Assembly: GCA_013399305.1 (NCBI GenBank) | Contig: VXAI01000096.1 | Coordinates: forward strand, 3,171,358 to 3,235,357 | Direction: 5' to 3' | DNA: 64,000 nucleotides | From: Rostratula benghalensis | Taxonomy: Eukaryota > Chordata > Aves > Charadriiformes > Rostratulidae | Shown: positions 11,701 to 23,700 of the stretch, piece after piece | Position numbering within the stretch: the first letter of the stretch is position 1 | How the letters are laid out: the number at the start of each line of letters is the position of its first letter | Made by a program: the position numbers and the translations under genes | The notes under the pieces: model-generated | What the model was told of the DNA's origin: nothing | The model's database searches: none | Seen by the model: the letters and a program-made list of their open reading frames with translations, nothing else

Positions 11701-14700
11701 GGCAGGGCGATGCCCCCCTTTAACTCTTCTCAAGCCCCTCAGCTGGAATCGGGATCCTCCTTTGCGGGGTGCAAAGGGGCGTCTGCCGATGCTCAGTAGA
11801 GCTCCCCCCTCCTTCCCTTCCCCATCCAAGAGAGCACAGGGGGAGAGCGGGGAGGACCGCGGCACGTTTTCTCCGCCGGGCTGTACAGAGGTTCCTGCCC
11901 AGCACCATGTCCCCCTGGGCACCCACAGACCCGCTGTGGGCACGGGTGGTGAAGCTCCTGCTGCTGTTCCAGCTGTGTGATCACGGCCGCGCTCCCCGCG
12001 CCTCCCTGGTGCCCCACAGCTGCCCCCCAGCCTGCATCTGCACCTCCGACCTGCTGAGCTGCAGCCGGCAGACGCTACAGCGCGTGCCCCGGGCGCTGCC
12101 ACCCACCGCCACCACGCTGGACCTCAGCCACAACGCCCTCACCCAGCTCCACGACCGCTGGCTGGCCGCCCTCCCGCACCTCGAGGCCCTCCACATCAGC
12201 CACAACCAGATAAAGGACCTTTCTCCGCAGGCTTTCCACAATGCCTCCTACCTGCGGCACCTGGACATGTCCTCCAACCACCTGCACGCCGTCGAGACGC
12301 ACTACTTCAACGCGCTGGTGAGCTTGGAGGAGCTGCTGCTCTACAACAACCGCATTACGCGAGTGGATGAAAACGCCTTCGCCAAGCTGAGCGGCCTGAG
12401 GAAAGTCTACCTGAGCTGGAACAACCTGACCACCTTCCCCTTCCACTCGGTCCAGGGGCTGGGCAACTACAGCCTGCGCACGCTGGACCTCTCCTCCAAC
12501 AGCCTGAGCAGCATCCCTGTGGAAGAGCTGGCAGCTCTGCCCGAAAACATCGGAAATGGCTTGTACCTGCACAACAACCCCATCAGGTGCAGCTGCCAGC
12601 TCTACCTGATGCTCCAGCGCTGGAAGCAGCGAGGTTTCAGCTCAGTGAAGGACTTCTTTGAGGAACACACCTGCAAGGTGTCCGACAACGTGCCCCGGTC
12701 CCTGATCAAGTTCCTCAAATACAGCCAGATGTTTGAGAACTGCTCGGCGGGTCCTGAAGACGTGCACCCTGTGCCCTTCCCTGTGATGGTGGGCCAGACA
12801 CTCCTTCTGGCCTGCAACACCAGCTTGCCGGCCACGGCCACCACCTATATGTGGATCTCCCCTCACCATGAGCCCATCAAACACCCAGGGAACAGCAACC
12901 GCTCCTTGGAGGTCTACCACAACGGCAGCCTGAAGATTGCGGTAGCCAAGCCCTGGCACTCGGGGGTCTACGTGGGCTTGGCCATCAACAGTCCCCACAA
13001 TTTCAGCAGGCTGTGTGAAATCAACGTGACGGTCCACTACCCAAAGCCAGACGGGGAGACCTTCAGCACGGGCCTCACGACCCTGCTAGGGTGCATCGTC
13101 AGCCTGGTGCTTGTCATCATCTACTTGTACCTCACGCCCTGCCGCTGCCTCAGCTGCTGCAAGAAGCCGGCTCCTCTCAGTCCCCCGCAGGAGTGCAGCG
13201 CCCAGTCCTCCATCCTCAGCACCACTCCCCCCACCACCGATGGGCCAAACCGCAAGGTCAGCGCCAACAAGCACGTGGTCTTCCTCGAGCCTGTCAGGGA
13301 CTCGCAAAACGGCAAGATCCGCCTGGCCCTCGGTGAGGACTTCCCCGATGCCAAGCACCCCAAGGTCCTGCAGCTCAAGTCGGACTCGGAGTCCATCAGC
13401 TCTGTCTTTTCAGACACTCCCATCGTGTCGTAGTAGGGCAGGGCTGGGAGGAGAGCTGGGGTCTCCCAAGAGCTGTTCCCCTCCATCACTGCTAGAAGCA
13501 GGAGTATTGGGCACCCTGAATTCCCAGCTTGACCGTGACCTGCGAGGGTGATCGGCATCACCCACAAATGCTTCAGCCATGAGCTCCTGGTGGGTTTTGG
13601 GTTGGGGACACATCGGTGCCCGGCAAGAGCTCCATGCATAAGCCACTGGCAATGGCCTCATTAGCACAAGGGTAACCCAGCACACCTGAGAAATCTCTGC
13701 TTCGTTTGAGCAAACTCCCTAATGGTGACACCGGGATGGTGGCCTTGGGCACATGAGACATAACCCAGCCATCACCGCCACAGATCGCCCAGGCCAAGGA
13801 ATAGCTGTGATGAGCGGGGGCAGCATCCTCACTCATGGCGATGCCACTGTCCTCTCCCAGCCTGTGCCAGTCCCCATCACCGTGCCGTGGCTGGGAGCGG
13901 GGCGAGCACGACCCTGTCTCAAGGTGGGGTACGTGCCACCTCTCTGAGAGTGGTCACGCAGGAGGGAAGGGAGCTCAGCGTCAGGCCAGCCGTGCAGCCA
14001 AGCAAATGTGACAAGCTTTTGCCTCCCGAGAAGCTGTAAATAGTCCAGGTAGGATTAGGCGACGCCAAACAGCGCCCGGCCCGCATTGCTCAGCGCTCCC
14101 CATGCCACCAAGGACGATGAGGGCTCAGATGCACCACCCTCCTTCGCCGCTTCTCCTTGAGGAGGACAAACGCGTTGCTAAAGCACAGCTATTGAGGCAG
14201 TAATCTAATAAGCCTATCGATAAATGTGAGTAATCCTCTCCTCTCTTGGGTTGTAATTCTCTAGTTACATTGGAATAAAAAGGCCTATTTTTTTAAGCTC
14301 ACGCTGGGCTGAGTGTCTCCTTGCCCTTGCAGGGCAGTGGCGTGCACCCACCCTGCAACCCATGGTGGGGCTGCGGGGGTCTGAAGGAGCCCCCGGTCCC
14401 CGCTGACCCAGCACACGCAGCCAGGCGATTGGCACCAGGCTCCCAGCCTCTGTTCCTACCAAACGGCGTGCGGGTGGCCTTGGCAAGGGGGTTAAATGTG
14501 CTGAGATGGAGCTGATGCCTCCAGGGTTGGTGTGAGAGGAGCATCCAGTGGTTTGTCCTCAGGAGGGTAGGTTTCTGGTGACGCCTGGGAGCTGTGGAGG
14601 GAGCAGTGCCAGCCAACACAAGGGCATAGCCAGACCCCAATAGGGATGAGGAGGATTTAGATGTGGGGAAGAAGTCTCTGGGGGAGACCTGCTGGGGGTC

Positions 14701-17700
14701 AGACTGGCCTGGTCTTTGGCTGAGCCCTGACAGCGTTCACAGACAGAGGCCCCCACCTCACTGGACACTTGGGCTGCTTCTCCCAGCACCCAGCCTTGCA
14801 TCGCCCCCAGCACAGGGAGCGGCTCTGCCCCCCTGGAACACCTGCCTGAGCCAAAGAGGAACAAGAGTGTCCCCTCCATCTGCCAGCCACCACTGCCCCC
14901 TCCACAACCGGTATGCGAGGGAGCAGCTTCTTGCAGCACAGGGGATGCTGGGGACACCCTACAGCCTAAACACAACCCAAAAATGGGGACTGGCACCCTT
15001 TGCAGACCTTTCCCCCAACCCACAACTGTGCCCCAGACCCAAGAGCTGCTTGCAGCCCTGTGACTGGTGGGAGGGGAAGGTCCCTGTGGCATCCAGAGAG
15101 GACTAGCACCCATCCTCCAGCTATTTCAGCCAGCAAATAGACAACTGTTTTCCCAGCAAAAAAAATCAACCGTGCCCAAAGCGCTTGTCAGAAACCCCCC
15201 TGCCCCATGGAAGGAGGGGAGAGCAGCCATCCTGAGACAACCACAGCCACACAGCGTCCCTGCTGACACCGACCCCGTGCACAGCTCCATGAGATACCTG
15301 CCCCGCGGCCGGCAAAGGCGATGGGATGCGGAGCGACAGGCCCCGCTGGCCTGTGCCCTCGCTCCCCGCACGCCCGCCGCTGCCAGCCCCGTCACCTCAC
15401 GTTAGCACAGCGCTCCTGACGAGCCTGGGGACGCCGAGTCAGCCGCGCCGGGGTGCTGCTGGGGGTTGGCGAGGTGCTTCGGTGTGGGGTGGCTAGGTGG
15501 GTGGCACCCTGCCCCTCGAGGATGGAGCTGAGGTAATGCCATCCCCTGGCTCTGCACCCAGGAGTCCCATGGGAAGGATGGCTTGAATTTGCCCTGGGAA
15601 TGTCTGGGAAAGAGAAGAGACCCAGCCAAGAGGGCCTAGGTCCAAACCCACTGAGGGCACTGCCCTGAGCATGGCCCATGCCGTCCGAGACAGTGTTGAG
15701 CCCGTTGCTGCATCTAAGCACTGTGCCTTCCTCCGAAAAGAGAGGTGCTTCTCTGGGCTTCAGCACCCAGTGGCAGGTATAACCCACCCACTGCCCTTCT
15801 GTCACCAACCTTGTAGGTCTCCTCGCAAACCTTTCACCTCCCTGGTGCCAACATCAGCTTCCCAGGCATTAGTGGTCCAGCAAACTTGCATCCTCAGCTG
15901 AGGTTAACAACTGAAGCTTGGGGAAAGCTCAGGCAAACTGGAAAAAGAAAAGCTCCCGTGTAAGAAAAGCTCCCAAGGGCCTCTTTGGGGACACACCAGC
16001 CTGAAGAAGCCCAGGAGAGCTCTTCTTGGTTGGCTGCAATCCTCCTGTCCCCATAGGAAGGCTGAGCCCCACTCAGACAGTGTATCTGAGGTTTGTACCA
16101 GTGCTTTCCCAGGAAAATCCTGCTGCTGCCTTTCACACCTTTCTGCTGCTCGGAAAGGACCCTGCACCATGCTGCTGCTCCAACGAGCAAGGCAAGGCAG
16201 GTTGAACTGTGGAAGCAGTTCACTAAGGAGCTTGGAAGGCAAATCATCTCGGCAAGGAAAAACATAGCTAGGAGCACAGCCTCCCTGACAGCCGGGAGTT
16301 GGGTAACATAATGGATGGTCCCCAAGGAATGCACCGTCCTCTCCCGGCAGCCATCTGCACCATTAGAGCCCTGGCTCGTGCCAAACCGGCCTCCTGCTCC
16401 TTGACTCTGTGGGGTAAAGCAATGGGGCAGCACAAAGCACGGCGTCCCCATGTGCAGGCAGGGACCTAGGCCTGCGCACATTGGGATGAGGAGTAGCTTT
16501 GGGGAGCAGCCTCCAGTGCTGACTCCTCTCTCCCCAACACTTCAGGTCTCAGCCAGGACAACGTGGGCACACTGGAACGTCAGTCCCTTCCCTGTCCTCC
16601 TGCTGCCAGGGCCAGACACACAATGCACGTGGTTGGACCGGGATCTTTTCCTTATGATGCTCGTGGTTTTCCAAAAAGCTTGAAGCAGCGATGCCTGGTG
16701 CTTACCAGTGCGATGCCTGCTCCTGCCTCCCAGTGTGTGTCCAACAGACCCAGGGGCCATCGTAATGAGGGTGGGGGGGGGGGCATGAGCTCCAGCTTTG
16801 ACAGTCCCACTGCCCAGGACATAGTATTTGGAGCTGGCAGCTTGTAAAAACAATAAGGTCAGTAAGTCCAGACTCCTTTTTTAACCATGAAACCCAGGCC
16901 TGGGTTAGTCACGTCACTGTGTGCTCTGGCTCACCCTCACCCGGATACATTACACACTGCAAGACTCGAGTATCACTCACTCTCCAAGTTTTTAGAGCAA
17001 GGCAGAAAGGACTCCTCTAGCCTGAGTGGTCCATGAAATGTCCACTCCTGCACCTCCTTGCACCATAGCCTGCTCATCAACATGTGTTGAAGGAGCATTA
17101 GTGTTTACATGCCCTGTAATTACACAGGACTACAGAGAACTACCATGCCCAAGTGGGGACCAGCCAAGTCCCCAGGAACCTGGAGACTGGGATCTTCGGT
17201 GACTTTTTCAGTGAAAGCAACTCCAAAGCCATCTACAATTGGACAGAATCGTCTTTTCTGACTTTCCCCACGTGGCCTTGTGCCTACTCACCTTCTTGCT
17301 CACCAACACTTTACTTCTGCCCAGAGAACCTCTCTATCTCCTTCCTTCTGCCAGTCCATCCCTCTGCACCCATCTGTACTGGGAGAAGGAGAAGAGTGCA
17401 GAGAGCCAGCCAGAATTCCCCCGACATCATCTCAGCCCAGTGCTTCTCCTCCTGGCAGGTCCTGCTGGCTCGTGTTCAGCATCCCACTGGGACAGCATGG
17501 TTGTTTCTGGTCCAGAATACCTGTCCTGTGTTCTGCTGGTTGGTACCACCATGTTCCTGGTGACCACTGTGCTCTTTTCTCTATCCTTTCCATCTGTTGG
17601 GCAAAAGTCCCAGGGAGATGCACCCTGAAGGCTGCTTAGGCTTTTCCTTGTACAGTTGTGCTGCAGAACAGTTCCTGGCTCCTTGCATGTGCCCAAACCC

Positions 17701-20700
17701 TCCAGACTCACATGGAGAGCATCGGCCATGGGCAGGGCTGGGGAAACCCCTGCCCGGTCTCAGTCCCTCTGCCTCTGAGGGGATGGTGTCCATGGGGCAT
17801 GGGGGAAGACTGAGAAGTGGAGTGGTGGCCGAGCCCCAGCACAACGTGGCTCATGTCCACTCTGGGATGGCCACTTGCTTTTCACAAAGCCTGTTCCAAC
17901 CTATATTAGGACCTATATATATTAGGATCTATATGCCTAGTCCTAATTAAAGTGCACAGAGACGACCAACAGCTTCACCGTTGGGCCTCGCCCCTGCCCC
18001 TCGCTCTCACCAGGATCCTTACACAAGCTCTGGCCAACACTGCTCCATTAGCTCACTCCAAAGGAGGCTTGATAGAAAACCTGCTCAATTATTTAGCAGA
18101 CAAACGGGGGGATGATACCGGCTGAAGGCAGCCAGGGTCTCTGGCATGGACCCAGTGACTCAGCCCAGCTCCTGGCTCAGCCTGCCAGATCCCACCTTCC
18201 CTCTCCTCCCCGCAAAACCAAGGCACAGTCATTAGGGCCTGGCAGGGAGGCAGCAGGGGCATCCCTGCCCCCTTGGCCCCTGCCAGGCGCTGAGACTCCC
18301 CACAAGGAAGGTGCTGCCCAGCTGCTGTCAGACCCGAGGGCTGGGAGAGGGCAGCACGGATGGAGGCGCAAGCAGTTCCACAACAACAGTGCAGAAGACA
18401 AACCAAGACTCATAGAATGGTTAAAGTTGGAAGGGACCTTACAGATCATCTTGTTCCAACCCCCTACCCTGGGCAGGGACACCTCCCACCAGACTGGGTT
18501 GCTCCAAGCCCCATCGAACCTGGCCTTGAACCCCTCCAGGGATGGGGCAGCCACAGCTTCTCTGAGCAATCTGGGCCAGGGTTTCACCACCCTCACAGCA
18601 AATAATTTATTCCTAATATCTAATCTAAATCTCCTCTCTTTCAGTTTAAAACTGTTATGCCTCTTCCTATCGCTACACTCCTTGATCAGGAGTTCCTCTC
18701 CAGCTTTCCTGTAGCCCTTTTAGGTACTGAAAAGGGCTATAAGGTCTCCCTGGAGCATTCTCTTCCCCAGCTTGGACAACCCCAACTCTCTCAGCCTGTC
18801 CTCATAGCAGAAGTGCCTCACCCTCTGAGCATCTTCGTGTCCCTCCTCTAGACTCACTCCAACAGGTCCACATCCTTCTTATGTTGGGGGCCCCAGAGCA
18901 CTACTCCAGGTGGGGTCTCACCAGAGTGGAGTAGAGGGGCAAAATCAACTCCTTCTACCTAATGGCCCCACTTCTTCTGATGCAGCTCAGGATGCAGTAA
19001 GTCGTTTGGACTTTAAACCAAGGAGCTGACGCCTGTTGGTGAGACAGCCCAGCCCCGGCTCCAGGATTCCCCACTCTGACGTTTATCTCCCTCCCAGCAA
19101 GCCCTCAAAAGACAGACAGTTGCTCTGCTGGGAAAGACTGCCACACTCCTGCCTGGGAACTAGAAAACCTTCTGCTGAGGGACCCCAGCTTGAGCTACCA
19201 GCTCCCCATCTGTGCCCTGCACTAATTATCCTCTGCCCCCGTTGCAAAGTTCATTACACCCAGCAAGGGAGCCGAGCCGTGAAATCCCCAGGCCCTGCTC
19301 CGGTTCAAGACTTCTGCTCTCTAAGGATGCTCTGGTTATCAGCACAAGGTCATTCCTTCCCACCCACTGGCCTCCAGCAAGCATTTGGGAACTGTGGTAA
19401 GTTACCCATGGAGGCTTTACAAAGATGCCTGGAAGAGGTGGGCACTAAAGCTTTGGTTCACCACGAGCAGCATCAGCCCTCCTCCCAGAGCCGATGGGAG
19501 ATGTATTTCTTCTCTCTCAAAAGCACAGCCCGCTCCATCCAGGGACTAAGGTGTATGATGTATCAACTGTCTCATCACATCCCAGCCTGGGCAACGTTCC
19601 CTTTTCTGGTGCTTAATGGCTTGCTTTGATGCCAAGAGTCCATAGCGAGAGGACTTGATGCCCAGCTGAGAGTCCTGTGCTCGGCAAGGAGCGGCCGAGG
19701 CATCCAACTGCATCCTGATAACGCGGCTGGATGAGTCGGCAGGGCCCTGGCTCTCCTTACTCCCACCCTTCCCCACTGGAATATTATGGCCCCATAAATG
19801 GGACCTCCCACCTCCGCCCCTAGGTGAAGCCGTCCTCTCTGTCCCAGGGCAAAGTTTGCAGCACTTCCCAACCAAGTGCCTGGCACAGCGTTGGCTCGCT
19901 GGGTTAGGGGCAACCAGAAAAACCACAGCCAAGGTCCTGTCCCTTGTCCTCATTCTCTGGGGCAGAGCCTCCTCGCAGGGAACCACTCAGGGGAACAGCT
20001 AGCATCCCAGGCAATTCCTGTTCCTACCTACAAATGTGGGTTGTATAATCTTGCCCTGTGAATGATTTCTGGTAACCTGAGAGTTGCCAAATGGGACCTG
20101 GAAGAGATTTTTACCCACTTCCAAGCACTGCCCAGGCAGGGGGCTTCTGAGGAAGGAGAAAAGTCCGTCTTGTTATTCCGGTCACTGCACTGAGAGGAAG
20201 CAAAAAAGGGAAAAGGAATGCTGTCTCCTTTGGAGTTCATATAAACTGGGTCTGCTCTGGAGAACCTGGTTACATACAGGATCTTTTAAATCTCTTCAGT
20301 TACCTCCTGCAGCAACACAACCCATGGCAATCAACTCCCATGGGAGTGTTTGGACTTGAGGAAGGTTTGAATTCTCCTTTCCCATTCCATTGACCATCCT
20401 CTCACTCATTTGCTCTGAGACAGACGCTTCCCATCGCCCTGCTCCAGGCCAATGTTGTTGGCCTGTACCATCTCCCTGTTTTTTGGGTGACTCTGGGGAG
20501 ATCTCTATGGGGCTCTGCTCCCCACAGCTGCACTTCCCAGCACCCTGTGGCGATGGCACCTAGAGATTTGCACACAGGATCAAACCAGGACTGAACCCTT
20601 GAGGAATGCAAAGGCAGCAGGAAAGCCTCTGTGTTCCCTCTCGTATCTGCTGGTTTTCTCCATCCCGTCCCTGTTTGCTGGTTTTGAATGTGCCTGGACT

Positions 20701-23700
20701 AAGTGGAACCCCTCCAAACGTGGGGTACAACACTCACACTCTGGTTCTCAATTCAGAGTGTGGCCAAGAGGGTGGGTGGCTCAGTTTCCCATTCACATGA
20801 GGTTCTCTGCCTGCAGACACGCTGAGCTCTACTATCAGGCTGCCCACCTCCTCTGCCCAGGTAGCGGAAGAGGGTCTCCAACCATCAGCCTTGGTTCTTT
20901 TGTCTTGATTGACCTAAATGCTCCTCTGCAATTTTGGTTTGCCTTTTATAGATCAGTGACGTATCAAACCTCTTATTTAGTGCAGGGCTTTGCAAAATCA
21001 CATAGAAGCATTTTGTCTAATAGACATTTTTCCTTGGGTTTCCTCCTATTTCACCTTGTGCTTCTGCTGCTCAGCTTTTCTCCCATCACTCCCCCATTTC
21101 ATATTTATCTCCAGTGCCCAAGGAGATGATGACAAAGCCCTTGATGAACAGCTGGAGACTTGCCACTTCCCAGCCGCACACCACAGGATACAGCACCTCT
21201 GATTTGTGATCCCAGTGCTGCCCAAGGCATGGAACGTGCTGTTGGCAGACAGGGGACAGGGCTGCTTGACAACGTCCAATTCCCTAACCCGAGGCACAAC
21301 TGGCTTTTCAGGTAAAAGAGACAGAGTCTGGAAGCTTTTTGTCTCCCCAGGAGTCCCTTCAGGCTGGGAATGATGTGTTTTGTCACACTACCATCTTCCC
21401 AGCACTCACCCGAGGGCCAGAGAAAGAGCTTTTATCCCTTCCCCTCGTTGATTCTACAAGTGACCTGTTCCGGGACAGATATTCAAGGGACAAGGAGCCA
21501 GGGAAGGACTTCTCGTCCTGCCTGACCTGCAGGAACTGCTTTAACACCTCCCCCCTTCTCTCCAGGAAGAAGTGTCTGGTTGTGGCATCAAATTCATGTC
21601 GTTTGCCCTTTCCACGGAGCAGGTTTTTTGGGGCAAGCAAAATCCGCCCCTGTTCACAGTCCAGAAAGACCACTGATCAGTGACCTTGTGCTGAGCTCTT
21701 GGCGCTGTCACACTTGGGGCTGTGAGACTGGTGCAGCAGCCACGGGAGGCAGGATATAATTAGATATATTTGTGTACATCTTTGAGTCCTTGAGAGAAGA
21801 AGCTGAAAAACTGGCTGCAGGGCTGAACTGCTCGGCCAGATGGGGCTCTGCTCTCCGCAAAGCCAGAGACTATCATGTTCTCCAAATGCAAAAGCAAGCA
21901 GGATTTGCAGCACAGACAGAAAATCCCCATCTCTACAGCATCCTACAGGGCATGGTGGCCAGACACGGCACCTACAAATGACACTGGGAGAGCGCAAGGG
22001 CAGGGCTGCAGAGGATATCAGCATGAGCTTGTTTTCAGAACTCAGCAGAAGCAAGCACAGACACACATAAACCACCAGGTCAGCTTTGGCTTTGTCCAGC
22101 CACATCATTCCCTCGGTGCTGTCTCTCTGAACAGCTGGTTACCATGAAGACAAGAAAAGTTGCTTCATCTGAAAAATCAGCATCACCTAAGTACCTGGAC
22201 AGGATTTATCTCACCCTTGTGCCACAGGTCTGGGCAGCCAGAGAGCTCTGCACGCATTGCGATGCCTCCCTGAGATGGGTCCAAAGGAGAGGAGCTTTAA
22301 TGACCTCCCTTCCACCCATGGCTGGGTGCTGCAGCACTTGGCCTGTGTCACCACATCAGCACAGATCTTTCACATGCGGCGCTCACAACCCCCGACAGCA
22401 GCTGTCCTGTCACACACAGAGTGCCAGACCCCATCCTGGGAAGGAAGCTGCACACATTGCTGTTGCTACAGCACCTCTCATGGAGCACGAGGGCTTTCCT
22501 GCACCACAGGAAGGAGCTTTGCACCCAGCAGTAGCACTCGGATTGCAGGTGCTGCAGGAGCATGCAGCTCCTTGGCTTCTGCAGGCTCCATGCACATCTG
22601 CCTCACCTTGCTTGGGTCCCCATGCACCCACATCGCTCCTGCAACACTGCCCATGGCACTGGCTACTGCTGCACTCAAAGCAGTGCTACATGAAGTGACT
22701 CTGTGCTTCGGAATCAAAGGCCACTCACCCTTGAACATCAGTGTCCACAAGCAGCCGGACCAGTATCCCTGTCACAGCCACGAGGATTGGGTAATGGTCC
22801 ACGCTCTCCAGCCCTACAGAAGCAAAAGAGAAAGACAGAGTCACCGTCACTGTTTGACAGGCAGAGCAGGGCTGCACCACTGCTTCCAGACTTGGTGGTG
22901 GAGCAGTCATAGAATCATAGAATGGTCCAGGCTGGAAGGGACATCTAGGGTCATCTAGTCCAACCTCTGGAGATAGGCACTGTGACTTGGGCCATGGCTT
23001 TCATCAAGGACAGAGGAGTCTTTCCCACTAATGCCCACCCCAGACTCAGGCTCTGCTCGCACAATGGAGCACTTTTGCCTCTTCCAAGCCTCAAGAGGAG
23101 AAGGTGGTCTGTCCCCTTCTAAGCAGATGGGAAAATCCAGCTGCTATACAGGAAATAATAGGATGCCTATAACACAGCACCTGGAGCCAGTCTCTGCTAA
23201 CAGGCCCACCTCAGCTGCCCACAGTCACCTCCATGAGGAAGAGGGCTGATGTTGGTGAGAAGAGCTTCTCTCAGCAATTCAGTGCACTCTTTACTCAAGT
23301 CTGCTACCTAAACTGCAAACAGTCCAGGGCTTTGAGCTCTCCAACAGCTCACAGCTGCTGTCTGGCAACCACATCTCCCTACCCAAGCACAAAGTGGCTG
23401 CCACTTCCACCACAGCCATCCAGACCCATGCATCAGCTGCCTCGTGAGGACACAGGTCCTGGAGAGGACTGGAGCTGCTGGGCAGACAGAGGACAATGGG
23501 GTAGGAAGAGAACCAAAGCTCAGGTCTGCCTGGAAGATTTCCATGTCTTCTAAAGATAGCACTTTTCAGGCAGCCCATGGCACCAGACTGGCTTCCCAGC
23601 TAGGGATGTGGTAGGCCTGATGTCTGATCCCATACACCTTCCACCTTCAGTACAGGCCATCCCTCACTTCCCAGGGGCATGTTTTCTACAGAAAGGGACA

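Noticed and set aside
11769..11906. N-terminal extension of AMIGO3 by 46 codons
   Set aside because: It would bury the signal peptide, and an acceptor-like sequence lies within it; ATG 11907 fits the family.
11236..12102. 288-codon minus-strand frame over the AMIGO3 promoter
   Set aside because: Antisense of a CpG-rich promoter and of the AMIGO3 start; rich in Gly/Arg/Pro as expected by chance in such DNA.
17890..17945. TATA-like ctatatatattagg
   Set aside because: No transcript-like features follow; it sits deep in an intron.
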